Positions 21,229 through 30,173 of a stretch of DNA of 64,000 bases are shown one piece after another; the stretch's first letter is position 1, and every line of letters begins with the position of its first letter. This stretch comes from Actinomycetes bacterium (lineage in GTDB: Bacteria > Actinomycetota > Actinomycetes > Mycobacteriales > Mycobacteriaceae): NCBI GenBank assembly GCA_023460175.1, contig JAEWRC010000166.1:91870-155869 (forward strand), written 5' to 3'. A program made the translations under genes and the position numbers. The notes beneath the pieces are model-generated. The model searched no databases and had not been told where the DNA came from. It saw nothing but the letters and a program-made list of their open reading frames with translations.

Positions 21229-22611
21229 TCACTGGCCCGCCTCGCCCAAGGTGACCTGCACCGATCCCGGTTTGCCGCCCTCGTCCAGATAGCTCACCGT
21301 GATGGTGTCGCCGGGCGCCTTGGACCGCACGGCCGCCACCAGGGCATCCGCACTGGCGATGACGCGGTCGTCCACCTTGATCACCACGGCGCCGCTGGGC
21401 AGCCCCGCGGCCGCCGCGGCGCCACCCTCGGTGACCTCGACGATCTTGGCGCCGTTGGACGTGGTGTCGTTGCTGACCTGGACACCCAGCGACGCGCGTG
21501 AGGCCTTACCGGAGCTGATCAGCTCGTCGGCGATCCGCTTGGCCTGGTCCACCGGGATGGCGAAGCCGAGTCCGATGGATCCGCCCTTGGGGCCGCCGAC
21601 GGCGTCGCCGCCCAGCGTCGCGATCGCCGAGTTGATGCCCACCAGTTCGCCGTTCATGTTGACCAGCGCGCCCCCGGAGTTCCCCGGGTTGATCGCCGCG
21701 TCGGTCTGGATGGCGTCCAGCACGGTGTTCTGGTTGTTGGTGTCGCCGGCGGTCGAGACCGGGCGGTTCAGCGCGCTGACGATGCCCGTGGTGACGGTGC
21801 CCTCCAGGCCCAGCGGTGAGCCGATCGCGACGACGTACTGCCCCACCTTGAGGTCGGCCGAGGATCCGATGGTGATCGGCGTCAGGTCGGACACGCCTTC
21901 GGCGCGCACCACCGCGATGTCGCTGAGCGGATCGGTACCGACGACCGTGAAGGGCGCGGTACTGCCGTCGGCGAACGTGACGGTGGTGGTGGGCTTGGCG
22001 TTTCCGCGGTTGCGCGGGATCTGCGGGCGGTCGGGGTCCAGCGGCGCCGCGCCGGGGCCGGGCACCGGGCTGTTCGCCGCGGCCGACACCACGTGATTGT
22101 TGGTGAGGATCAAGCCGTCCGAGGTCAGGACCACCCCCGAACCCTCCTCGTTCGCCCGGCCCAGGCTGGTCTCGAGCTTCACGACGCTGGGGACGACCTT
22201 CATGGCCACCTGCTCGATGGAACCCGCGGGCACGTTGGCGGCCGGCACACTCGGGGCGGCGCCGGTCACCGTCGTCATGGTTGACGACGTCTGCTCGTCG
22301 GGCTGGGCCAGAAGTGCCACGCCGCCACCGATTCCCGCCGAGACCGCCGCGATGGCCAATGCGCCGACTGCCAAAGCCGCTGTGCGGGAACCGCTCCGGG
22401 GCTTTGCCGGGCGCGGTACCGGCGCCTGCGGACCGGGCCGGTAGGGGCCGTACTGTGGGCGCGGCTGCTGCGCGCTCTGCTGCGTGGCGTAGCGCCAGTC
22501 GTAGCCCTGCTGGTACGCGCCCGGATATGGTTGCGGCGCATGCGGTTCCCCGCCGGCACGCGGTCCGTGCTGGCCGTGCTGGTGCGGCGAGTACCTCGGG
22601 TCGTTCGTCAT
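21229..22611 (-). CDS. pepD: HtrA-like serine protease PepD
   Basis: A 460-residue membrane-anchored protease/chaperone of the DegP family. A Gln/Pro/Tyr-rich cytoplasmic N-terminus (1-75) leads to one membrane helix (about 77-101), a trypsin-like domain with His173 (NNHVVS), Asp231 (SDIAVVR) and Ser312 (GNSGGAL), and a C-terminal PDZ domain (about 370-455). It degrades or refolds damaged envelope proteins and modulates the MprAB stress response. A repeat resembling the MprA box lies 72-89 bases upstream, inside the end of mprB. Confidence 0.95.
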   Translation of the reverse strand: MTNDPRYSPHQHGQHGPRAGGEPHAPQPYPGAYQQGYDWRYATQQSAQQPRPQYGPYRPGPQAPVPRPAKPRSGSRTAALAVGALAIAAVSAGIGGGVALLAQPDEQTSSTMTTVTGAAPSVPAANVPAGSIEQVAMKVVPSVVKLETSLGRANEEGSGVVLTSDGLILTNNHVVSAAANSPVPGPGAAPLDPDRPQIPRNRGNAKPTTTVTFADGSTAPFTVVGTDPLSDIAVVRAEGVSDLTPITIGSSADLKVGQYVVAIGSPLGLEGTVTTGIVSALNRPVSTAGDTNNQNTVLDAIQTDAAINPGNSGGALVNMNGELVGINSAIATLGGDAVGGPKGGSIGLGFAIPVDQAKRIADELISSGKASRASLGVQVSNDTTSNGAKIVEVTEGGAAAAAGLPSGAVVIKVDDRVIASADALVAAVRSKAPGDTITVSYLDEGGKPGSVQVTLGEAGQ

Positions 22612-22665
22612 GTGTCCTGTGCTTGTCCTTCAAGTCAAAGCGCGGTCACAATGACCGGCTGTCCC

Positions 22666-24183
22666 CTACTTTGCCCGTGTCGACTGAGAATCCACTGAGA
22701 TAACACTCTGTTGCGTTGGTGATTCGTTCCCATTGTGCTCGCCGCCACCGTGCAGATCGAGGTGCGACACGGGCGGCAGTGGCGCGCCGGGAAGCAGCAC
22801 GTAGATGGCGGTGCCCGGCGGATCGCCGCCGGGGACGGTGTCCTCGACGCGCAGCGCACCGCCGTGTTTGAGCACAACGTGTTTCACGATCGCCAGACCC
22901 AGGCCGGAACCGGGCATCGCGCGCGCCTCCGGGGACCGGTAGAACCGCTCGAACACCAGATGTCGATCGGCCACCGGAATGCCCGGGCCCCGGTCGGACA
23001 CCACCAGTTCGGCGTGCGCGGGGTCCAGCTGCGTGAGCTTCAGTCCCACCCGGCCGCCGGACGGGCTCCACTTGGCGGCGTTGTCGAGCAGGTTGAGCAC
23101 CGCGCGCGACAGTCCCGCCGCGTCGCCGTAGACCTGCCACGGGGCGACGTCGACGTCGAACTCGATATCGTTGCGGCGCCGACGAACCCGCTCGAGGCAC
23201 CGGTCCACCACCTCGGTCATGTCGACCGCCTCGTGGACCACCCCTCCGGCGTCGTCGCGGGTGAGGTCCACGAGATCGCCGACCAGGGTCGACAATTCCT
23301 CGATCTGACCGATGACGTCCGTGCGCAGATCGGCCATCTCCGACTCCGGCAGCGGCGGCGCACCGGGCTGCTGTGCCGCGATGAGCAACTCGACGTTGGT
23401 GCGCAGTGACGTCAGCGGCGTCCGCAGTTCGTGGCCGGCGTCGGCCACCAGTCGGCCCTGTCGCTCGCGGGATTCGGTGAGCGCGCGCAGCATCGTGTTG
23501 AACGCCTCGGTCAAGCGCGCCAGTTCGTCGCTGCCGAACACCGGGATGGGCCGCAGGTCGTCGGTGCGCGCCACTCGTTCGGCGGCTTCGGTGAGCCGGG
23601 CGACCGGACGCAATCCGGTGCGAATGACGATGCCGCCCGAAATCGCCGCCACCGCAACGCCGATGCCGCCGACCACGAGCAGAACCCATCGCAGCTTGCT
23701 CATCACCGCGTCGGTGGGCGCCAAGCTCTTGGAGATCAGCAGCGTGCTGCCGTTGGGCAGATGCACCGCCAGGATCCGCTGGTCGGCCGCGGTGCGACGG
23801 GACATGAACAGCTCACCGCGGATGACGGCCTTCTCGGTGGCACCGATCGGCAGCGTCTGCCCTTCCTGGTTCGCGGTGTAGATCGAGCGGCCCGGGTTGA
23901 TCAGCATCGCGTTGACGTCGGAGTACGCCGTGCCTTCGATGGCCTTCCCGGGATCGGCGGCCAATGACCCGCTGGCGATCAACAATTGGGCCCGGCTCTG
24001 CAACTGGTTGTCGATGTCGTCGTACAGCGCCGCGGCGACCACCGCGTAGACCGCGACCGCCATCAGGACCACGACCATCGCCACCATGGACATGGCCAGC
24101 AACATCACCCGCCACCGCAGCGACAGCGATGTTGTGGCCCGGAGTGGGGGGCGCTTGAGCGGTTGGGGTTGCAACAACGCCAT
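22666..24183 (-). CDS. mprB: Sensor histidine kinase MprB
   Basis: A 505-residue membrane kinase with TM1 (about 25-51), an extracytoplasmic sensor region, TM2 (about 166-188), a HAMP domain, the phosphoacceptor His251 in DAGHELRTPLTS, and a C-terminal ATPase domain with NLLDNAAKWSP (N box), DRGPGIP (G1) and GSGLGLAIV (G2). It senses envelope stress such as detergents and phosphorylates MprA. It starts 13 bases after the mprA stop and is co-transcribed. Its last codons overlap the MprA-like box of pepD. Confidence 0.95.
   Translation of the reverse strand: MALLQPQPLKRPPLRATTSLSLRWRVMLLAMSMVAMVVVLMAVAVYAVVAAALYDDIDNQLQSRAQLLIASGSLAADPGKAIEGTAYSDVNAMLINPGRSIYTANQEGQTLPIGATEKAVIRGELFMSRRTAADQRILAVHLPNGSTLLISKSLAPTDAVMSKLRWVLLVVGGIGVAVAAISGGIVIRTGLRPVARLTEAAERVARTDDLRPIPVFGSDELARLTEAFNTMLRALTESRERQGRLVADAGHELRTPLTSLRTNVELLIAAQQPGAPPLPESEMADLRTDVIGQIEELSTLVGDLVDLTRDDAGGVVHEAVDMTEVVDRCLERVRRRRNDIEFDVDVAPWQVYGDAAGLSRAVLNLLDNAAKWSPSGGRVGLKLTQLDPAHAELVVSDRGPGIPVADRHLVFERFYRSPEARAMPGSGLGLAIVKHVVLKHGGALRVEDTVPGGDPPGTAIYVLLPGAPLPPVSHLDLHGGGEHNGNESPTQQSVISVDSQSTRAK
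22683..22700 (-). promoter_or_regulatory. MprA-box-like direct repeat upstream of pepD
   Basis: ACTGAGA occurs at 22683-22689 and 22694-22700, an 11-base pitch; on the pepD strand this reads TCTCAGT twice. MprA is known to bind loosely conserved CTCAG-type direct repeats. It lies 72-89 bases before the pepD start. Confidence 0.65.
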
Positions 24184-24196
24184 CAGAACCTCAGCG

Positions 24197-24883
24197 TCAC
24201 GGCGGCGTCTCGCGCAGCACGTAACCCACCCCGCGCACGGTGTGGATCAGCCGTGGCTCCCCTTCTGCCTCGGTCTTGCGTCGCAGGTAGCCGACATACA
24301 CCTCGAGGGCGTTGCCCGAGGTCGGGAAGTCGAATCCCCAGACCTCCTCGAGGATGCGGCTGCGGGTCAACACCCGCCTCGGGTTCGCGATCAGCATCTC
24401 CAGCAGCGCGAACTCGGTGCGGGTCAGGCTGATGTGCCGATCACCGCGGGTGACGTCGCGGGTGGCGGGGTCCAGGGTCAGATCGGCGAACGTCATCGCC
24501 ATCGAGTCGGCCTGGTCGTCGCCGGTGGTGCGGCGCAGCAGGGCCCGCATCCGCGCCAGCAGTTCCTCGAGCGCGAAGGGCTTGGGCAAGTAATCGTCGG
24601 CGCCGGCGTCGAGTCCCGCGACGCGTTCGGACACCGAATCGCGGGCGGTCAGCACCAGGATCGGCAGATCGTCGCCCGAGCTGCGCAGTTGCCGACAGAC
24701 CTCAAGGCCGTCGAGCCTGGGCATCATCACATCGAGGATCACCGCGTCCGGGCGATCCTCGGCAATGGCATTCAGCGCCTCGACGCCGTCCTCGGCAAGG
24801 CTGACGGAGTACCCATTGAAAGTTAGGGACCTGCGCAGCGACTCGCGGACGGCGCGATCATCATCAACGACAAGAATCCGCAC
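24197..24883 (-). CDS. mprA: Response regulator MprA
   Basis: A 228-residue OmpR/PhoB-type regulator. The receiver domain carries the acidic pocket VVDDD (7-9), the phosphoacceptor Asp51 (ILDVMMP) and Lys in LPKPF. The winged-helix DNA-binding domain (about 130-228) ends in YVGYLRRKTE and HTVRGVGYVLR. With MprB it controls sigE, sigB, pepD and its own operon in mycobacteria. A direct repeat of the MprA-box type lies immediately upstream. Confidence 0.96.
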   Translation of the reverse strand: MRILVVDDDRAVRESLRRSLTFNGYSVSLAEDGVEALNAIAEDRPDAVILDVMMPRLDGLEVCRQLRSSGDDLPILVLTARDSVSERVAGLDAGADDYLPKPFALEELLARMRALLRRTTGDDQADSMAMTFADLTLDPATRDVTRGDRHISLTRTEFALLEMLIANPRRVLTRSRILEEVWGFDFPTSGNALEVYVGYLRRKTEAEGEPRLIHTVRGVGYVLRETPP

Positions 24884-24905
24884 AGCAACCAGTGTTATCC
24901 CAACG

Positions 24906-24923
24906 CCTGAGACCAGGCTGAGA
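24906..24923 (-). promoter_or_regulatory. MprA-box-like direct repeat upstream of mprA
   Basis: CTGAGA occurs at 24907-24912 and 24918-24923, the same 11-base pitch as the repeat before pepD. It is 24-41 bases upstream of the mprA start, as expected for autoregulation. Confidence 0.65.
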
Positions 24924-24945
24924 GGCGCGCCGCGGCGGGTTCAGG

Positions 24946-25119
24946 TCAGCGCTTGTCGAGATCGACCAGACCCAGGCGGGCGGCCTTGAGCAGGCGCCGC
25001 GGCACCTTGTGCTGCTGACCTGCGACAGTGACGTTGACCAGGCCGGTGGCCTCGGTCTTCCACTGCGCGCGACGGCTGCGGGTGTTCGAGCGCGACATTC
25101 TCCGTTTGGGCACGGCCAT
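24946..25119 (-). CDS. rpmF: 50S ribosomal protein L32
   Basis: A 57-residue ribosomal protein starting MAVPKRRMSRSNTRSRRAQWK, rich in Arg and Lys, ending LGLVDLDKR. It has no zinc-binding cysteines, so it is the cysteine-free form of L32. ATG 25119 is preceded by AAGGAG. It lies between mprA and a small membrane protein, as Rv0979A does in M. tuberculosis. Confidence 0.95.
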   Translation of the reverse strand: MAVPKRRMSRSNTRSRRAQWKTEATGLVNVTVAGQQHKVPRRLLKAARLGLVDLDKR

Positions 25120-25221
25120 GACGTGCATCTCCTTAGCTTTTGGGGACCCGAAGGCCAGTCGCGCAAACCCAGCGACGACAGTTGCTGATCAGGATAGCGG
25201 TTGACCTACGCGTGCCCCAAA

Positions 25222-25635
25222 TCAAGATTGGCGATAGTTGACGCGCATGGTCACCACACCGCCGACCGCGAGACTCAACGCGAACACCCCGAAGGCCACT
25301 GCCGCCGTGCTGTCCTCGATACGGCCGTGCCAGATCAGCCAGATGCCGAAAAGAAGCGAGCCGAGTATCGCGCCGATCAGCAGGGCCGCCTCCCTGCCGC
25401 TGTAAGCGCGCGGATCGCGGGCGTGCCGGCCGGGACCACGCACGGGCGGCACCGGAGCTTTCGCCTCACGAACCAGCGCAATCACCATCCCGACGGCCGC
25501 GACGGCGACCAGCCAGCCGATGATCGGCGAACTGCGTCCGCGGCCGGTTTCGCTCAGCGGTTCGCTCATGCCGATCACCACGCCCAGCACCAGCCACAGC
25601 ACGGCGAACGGTAGCCGTCCCCAGGGACTCAACAC
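25222..25635 (-). CDS. Small integral membrane protein, unknown function
   Basis: A 137-residue protein with four predicted membrane helices (about residues 6-24, 36-56, 82-103 and 108-129) and a short basic loop between the second and third (PPVRGPGRHARDPRAYSGRE). No known motif. It is divergent from the acyl-CoA operon and followed by rpmF on the same strand, with about 100 bases between them. Confidence 0.7.
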   Translation of the reverse strand: MLSPWGRLPFAVLWLVLGVVIGMSEPLSETGRGRSSPIIGWLVAVAAVGMVIALVREAKAPVPPVRGPGRHARDPRAYSGREAALLIGAILGSLLFGIWLIWHGRIEDSTAAVAFGVFALSLAVGGVVTMRVNYRQS

Positions 25636-25723
25636 TGCGTAAGTATGTCGCCCTCATCCCTTGACCCGGGACCGGCGGTACCGGGTAACGTGCCGAGGTG
25701 GCCGGCAAGGGTGAGGAGTGCGC

Positions 25724-27421
25724 GTGACGGGTGCGGTGCGCATCGGTAACTGCTCGGGCTTCTACGGCGACCGCCTCGCGGCCATGCGGGAGATGCTCGA
25801 GGGCGGCGAGCTGGACTACCTGACCGGCGACTACCTGGCCGAGCTGACCATGCTCATCCTCGGGCGCGACCGGATGAAGAATCCCGAGGGCGGCTACGCC
25901 AAGACCTTCCTGCGCCAACTCGAGGACTGCCTGGGGCTGGCCCAGGACAAGGGCGTGCGCATCGTCGCCAACGCGGGCGGCCTGAACCCGGCCGGCCTGG
26001 CCGCCGCCGTGCGCGCCCTGTCCGACAAACTCGGCCTCGGTGTCCGCGTCGCGCATGTCGAGGGCGATGACCTGCTGGGTCGCGCCGCCGACCTCGGCTT
26101 CGGCGACGTGCTCACCGCCAACGCGTATCTGGGCGCCTGGGGCATCGTGGACTGCCTGCAGTCGGGGGCAGACGTCGTCGTGACCGGGCGCGTCACCGAC
26201 GCCTCGGTGATCGTCGGCCCCGCCGCGGCGCACTTCGGCTGGCGCCGCACCGACTACGACAGACTCGCCGGCGCGGTGATCGCCGGGCACGTCATCGAGT
26301 GCGGCATCCAGGCCACCGGCGGCAACTACGCGTTCTTCACCGAGGTGGCCGACCTCACCCACCCCGGTTTCCCGCTGGCCGAGGTGCACGACGACGGTTC
26401 CGCGGTGATCACCAAGCACCCCGGCACCGGCGGGCAGGTCAGCGTCGGCACCGTCACCAGCCAACTGCTCTACGAGATCACCGACGGTCGCTACGCCAAT
26501 CCGGACGTGACCGCCCGGATGGACAGCGTGACGTTGGCGCAGCGGGGTCCGGACCGGGTCGCCATCACGGGCGCCGTCGGCGAGCCGCCCCCGCCCACCC
26601 TGAAGGTGTCGCTGAACAGCATCGGCGGCTTTCGCAACACCGTGACCTTCGTCCTGACCGGGCTGGACATCGAGGCCAAGGCCGCGTTGGTGCGTCGCCA
26701 ACTGGAGGCGGCCTTGCCGGTCCGGCCCGCGGAGTTGCAGTGGAACCTGGCCCGCACCGACCATCCCGACGCCGACACCGAGGAGACCGCGAGCGCGCTG
26801 CTGCACTGCACCGTCCGCGACACCGACCCCGCCAAGGTGGGGCGGCAATTCACCAGCGCCGGAATCGAACTCGCGCTGGCCAGCTATCCAGGCTTCCACG
26901 TCACCGCACCGCCCGGCGACGGTCAGGTCTACGGGGTCTTCCGCCCCGGCTACGTCGCCGCCGGCGAGGTGCCCCACGTCGCGGTCCACGCCGACGGCAC
27001 CCGCACCGACATTCCCGCGGCCGACGACACCCGCGAACTGCGCCCCGTCGACGACACACCGCTTCCCGAGGCCCTGCCCGACGTCCCGACCCGACGGGTG
27101 CCGTTGGGCTCCATCGCGGGCGCGCGCAGCGGCGACAAGGGCGGCAACGCCAACATCGGGGTCTGGGTCCGCACCGAGGAGCAATGGCGGTGGCTGGCCC
27201 ACACCCTGACGGTGCCCGCGCTGCGACAGTTGCTGCCGGAGACCGCGGGCTTCACCGTCACCCGGCACCTGCTGCCCAACCTGTACGCGATGAACTTCGT
27301 CATCGAGGGCATCCTCGGCGAAGGGGTGGCCTACGGGGCGCGGTTCGACCCGCAGGCCAAGGGTCTCGGTGAATGGTTGCGGGCCCGCCACCTCGACATC
27401 CCCGAAAGGCTGCTGCCGTGA
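25724..27421 (+). CDS. AtuA-family protein (acyclic terpene utilisation-like)
   Basis: A 565-residue protein of the AtuA/DUF1446 family. The N-terminal domain begins VRIGNCSGFYGDR and has ANAGGLNPAGLA and VTGRVTDASVIVGP. The C-terminal AtuA-like domain (about 460-560) starts LGSIAGARSGDKGGNANIGV. AtuA is required for growth on citronellol and geraniol in Pseudomonas, but its chemistry is not known. GTG 25724 is preferred because GAGGAG sits just upstream; GTG 25718 is two codons earlier. It opens a six-gene operon and overlaps fadE13 by four bases. It corresponds to Rv0976c. Confidence 0.85.
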   Translation: MTGAVRIGNCSGFYGDRLAAMREMLEGGELDYLTGDYLAELTMLILGRDRMKNPEGGYAKTFLRQLEDCLGLAQDKGVRIVANAGGLNPAGLAAAVRALSDKLGLGVRVAHVEGDDLLGRAADLGFGDVLTANAYLGAWGIVDCLQSGADVVVTGRVTDASVIVGPAAAHFGWRRTDYDRLAGAVIAGHVIECGIQATGGNYAFFTEVADLTHPGFPLAEVHDDGSAVITKHPGTGGQVSVGTVTSQLLYEITDGRYANPDVTARMDSVTLAQRGPDRVAITGAVGEPPPPTLKVSLNSIGGFRNTVTFVLTGLDIEAKAALVRRQLEAALPVRPAELQWNLARTDHPDADTEETASALLHCTVRDTDPAKVGRQFTSAGIELALASYPGFHVTAPPGDGQVYGVFRPGYVAAGEVPHVAVHADGTRTDIPAADDTRELRPVDDTPLPEALPDVPTRRVPLGSIAGARSGDKGGNANIGVWVRTEEQWRWLAHTLTVPALRQLLPETAGFTVTRHLLPNLYAMNFVIEGILGEGVAYGARFDPQAKGLGEWLRARHLDIPERLLP

Positions 27422-28575
27422 GCATCTGGGCCACCCCCGAGCGGGATCAGCTGCGCAAGACGGTGCGCGGGTTCGCCGAGCGCGACATCCTGCCGCACGT
27501 CGACGACTGGGAGCGGGCCGGTGAACTCCCCCGCGACCTGCACCGCAAGGCCGCCGAGGCCGGCCTGCTCGGCGCCGGCTTCCCGGAATCGGTCGGCGGT
27601 GAGGGCGGCGACGCCGCCGACGCGCTGGTGATCTGCGAGGAACTGCACGAAGCGGGCTGTCCGGGCGGGGTTTTCGCGTCGTTGTTCACCAGCGGCATCG
27701 CGGTGCCGCACATGGCGGCCTCCGGGGATGTCCGGCTGATCGACGAGTTCGTCCGACCGACGCTGCGCGGCGAGAAGATCGGCGCGCTGGCCATCACCGA
27801 ACCGGGCGGCGGATCCGACGTCGGGCACTTGACCACCCGCGCGGTCCGGGACGGCGACCACTTCGTCGTCAACGGCGCCAAGACCTACATCACCTCCGGG
27901 GTGCGCGCCGATTACGTGGTGACCGCGGCGCGCACCGGCGGGCCGGGGGCCGCCGGTGTCTCGCTACTGGTGGTGGAGAAGGGCACACCTGGTTTTCAAG
28001 TGACCCGGCGGCTCGACAAGATGGGCTGGCGTTCCAGTGACACTGCCGAACTGTCCTACACCGACGTCCGGGTTCCGGCGGCCAACCTGATCGGCGCTGA
28101 GAACAGCGGCTTCCTGCAGATCGCCGCGGCCTTCGTCTCCGAACGGATCGGCCTTGCCGCCCAGGCGTATTCGAGCGCCCAGCGCTGCCTCGACCTCACG
28201 GTGGCGTGGTGCCGGGACCGGGAGACCTTCGGGCGGCCGCTGATCTCCCGACAGGCGGTGCAGAACACCCTGGCGGAGATGACGCGCCGCGTCGACGTGG
28301 CGCGCGTGTACGCCCGGCACGTCGTGGAACGCCAACTCGCCGGCGGCCCCGACGCCGCGAACCTGATCGCCGAGGTGTGCTTTGCCAAGAACACCGCCGT
28401 GGAGGCCGGCGACTGGGTGGCCCACCAGGCCGTTCAGTTGTTCGGCGGGATGGGATACATGGCCGAATCCGAGGTCGAGCGCCAATACCGGGACATGCGG
28501 ATCCTGGGAATCGGCGGCGGGACCACCGAAATCCTGACCGGGTTGGCCGCCAAGACGCTTGGATATCTCCCATGA
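27418..28575 (+). CDS. fadE13: Acyl-CoA dehydrogenase FadE13
   Basis: A 385-residue FAD-dependent acyl-CoA dehydrogenase. Visible signatures are the FAD-binding LAITEPGGGSDVG, TYITSGVRADY, and the C-terminal QLFGGMGYMAESEVERQYRD (second family signature) followed by IGGGTTEI. The GTG at 27418 overlaps the preceding stop (GTGA), indicating translational coupling, and the end overlaps accD2 (ATGA). Within this operon it probably dehydrogenates a branched acyl-CoA ahead of the carboxylation step, as AtuD or LiuA do. Confidence 0.92.
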   Translation: MSIWATPERDQLRKTVRGFAERDILPHVDDWERAGELPRDLHRKAAEAGLLGAGFPESVGGEGGDAADALVICEELHEAGCPGGVFASLFTSGIAVPHMAASGDVRLIDEFVRPTLRGEKIGALAITEPGGGSDVGHLTTRAVRDGDHFVVNGAKTYITSGVRADYVVTAARTGGPGAAGVSLLVVEKGTPGFQVTRRLDKMGWRSSDTAELSYTDVRVPAANLIGAENSGFLQIAAAFVSERIGLAAQAYSSAQRCLDLTVAWCRDRETFGRPLISRQAVQNTLAEMTRRVDVARVYARHVVERQLAGGPDAANLIAEVCFAKNTAVEAGDWVAHQAVQLFGGMGYMAESEVERQYRDMRILGIGGGTTEILTGLAAKTLGYLP

Positions 28576-30167
28576 CCGTGCTGCCGTCCACCCTGGACAC
28601 CGGCTCCGCGGCGTACTCGGAGGCTGCCGAGGCCCTGACGGTCAAGCTCGCGGAGCTCGAGGCCCAGTTGGCCGCGGCGGTCGCCGGCGGCGGGACCAAG
28701 TACGTCGACCGGCACCGCGCCCGCGGAAAGCTCACGGCGCGGGAGCGGGTCGAGGCGCTGGTGGATCCGGATTCGCCGTTCCTGGAACTGTGCGCGCTGG
28801 CGGCCTACGGCAGCGAGTTTCAGGTCGGTGCGAGCGTGGTCACCGGCATCGGGGTGGTCGAGGGCGTCGAGTGCATGATCGTGGCCAACGACCCCACGGT
28901 AAAGGGCGGCACCAGCAATCCGTGGACGCTGCGGAAAACACTGCGGGCCAACCAGGTCGCGCTCGAGAACCGGCTGCCGGTGATCTCCCTGGTGGAGTCC
29001 GGCGGTGCGGACCTGCCCACCCAGAAGGAGATCTTCATCCCGGGCGGTCGGCTGTTCCGCGACCTGACCCGACTGTCGGCGGCCGGCATCCCGACCATCG
29101 CGCTGGTGTTCGGCAATTCGACCGCGGGCGGGGCCTACATCCCGGGCATGTCCGACCACGTGGTGATGATCAAGGACCGCTCCAAGGTTTTTCTGGCCGG
29201 GCCGCCGCTGGTGAAGATGGCCACCGGGGAGGAATCCGACGACGAGGAACTCGGCGGCGCCGAGATGCACGCCCGCACATCGGGTCTGGCCGACTACTTC
29301 GCGGTCGACGAACTCGATGCCCTGCGGATCGGTCGGCGTATCATCACCCGGCTGAACTGGACCAAGAAGGGCCCGAAGCCGCGGGCGTTCGTCGAGCCGC
29401 GGCTGCCGGCCGAGGAACTCATCGGGATCGTGCCCGCCGACCTGCGCATCCCGTTCGACCCGCGCGAGGTGATCGCCCGCGTGGTCGACGGCTCGGATTT
29501 CGACGAGTTCAAGCCGCTCTACGGCAGCTCGCTGGTCACCGGGTGGGCTACCGTGTGCGGATATCCGCTGGGCATCCTGGCCAACGCGCGCGGCGTGCTG
29601 TTCAGCGCGGAGTCGCAGAAGGCCACCCAGTTCATCCAGCTGGCCAACCGTTCCGACACGCCACTGTTGTTCCTGCACAACACCACCGGCTACATGGTGG
29701 GCAAGGACTACGAGGCCGGCGGCATGATCAAGCACGGCTCGATGATGATCAACGCGGTGTCCAATTCGACCGTGCCACACATCTCGCTGCTGATCGGCGC
29801 GTCCTACGGCGCTGGGCATTACGGCATGTGCGGGCGTGCCTACGATCCGCGGTTCCTGTTCGCCTGGCCCTCGGCGAAGTCGGCCGTGATGGGCGGCACC
29901 CAGTTGGCCGGGGTGCTGTCGATCGTCAGCCGCGCCGCCGCGCAGGCGCGCGGTCAGCAGGTCGACGAGGACGCCGACGCGGCCTTGCGCGCGGCCGTCG
30001 AGGCGCAGATCGAGGCGGAATCGCTGCCGATGTTCCTGTCCGGTCGGCTGTACGACGACGGCGTCATCGACCCCCGCGACACCCGCACGGTGCTGGGAAT
30101 GTGCCTGTCCGCCATCGCCAGCGGCCCGATCGAGGGGACGTCGAACTTCGGCGTCTTCCGGATGTAG
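28572..30167 (+). CDS. accD2: Acyl-CoA carboxylase carboxyltransferase (beta) subunit AccD2
   Basis: A 531-residue carboxyltransferase with N- and C-terminal crotonase-like halves. VDRHRARGKLTARERVEALVDP is the classic beta-subunit N-terminus; later motifs include TSNPWTLRK, FGNSTAGGAYIPGMSD and YGAGHYGMCGRAYDPRF. Its similarity in these motifs is to methylcrotonyl-/geranyl-CoA carboxylase beta subunits. It transfers CO2 from biotin on AccA2 to an acyl-CoA. The ATG overlaps the fadE13 stop, and accA2 starts six bases after it. Confidence 0.93.
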   Translation: MTVLPSTLDTGSAAYSEAAEALTVKLAELEAQLAAAVAGGGTKYVDRHRARGKLTARERVEALVDPDSPFLELCALAAYGSEFQVGASVVTGIGVVEGVECMIVANDPTVKGGTSNPWTLRKTLRANQVALENRLPVISLVESGGADLPTQKEIFIPGGRLFRDLTRLSAAGIPTIALVFGNSTAGGAYIPGMSDHVVMIKDRSKVFLAGPPLVKMATGEESDDEELGGAEMHARTSGLADYFAVDELDALRIGRRIITRLNWTKKGPKPRAFVEPRLPAEELIGIVPADLRIPFDPREVIARVVDGSDFDEFKPLYGSSLVTGWATVCGYPLGILANARGVLFSAESQKATQFIQLANRSDTPLLFLHNTTGYMVGKDYEAGGMIKHGSMMINAVSNSTVPHISLLIGASYGAGHYGMCGRAYDPRFLFAWPSAKSAVMGGTQLAGVLSIVSRAAAQARGQQVDEDADAALRAAVEAQIEAESLPMFLSGRLYDDGVIDPRDTRTVLGMCLSAIASGPIEGTSNFGVFRM

Positions 30168-30173
30168 CCGCCG

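Noticed and set aside
24946..25119. Loss of zinc cysteines in L32 as a sign of a degenerate gene
   Set aside because: Cysteine-free L32 is a normal form in many bacteria; length and sequence are otherwise typical.
25466..27391. Long minus-strand open frame opposite the AtuA-like gene
   Set aside because: Shadow frame with no recognisable domain; the plus-strand protein has clear family motifs and operon coupling.
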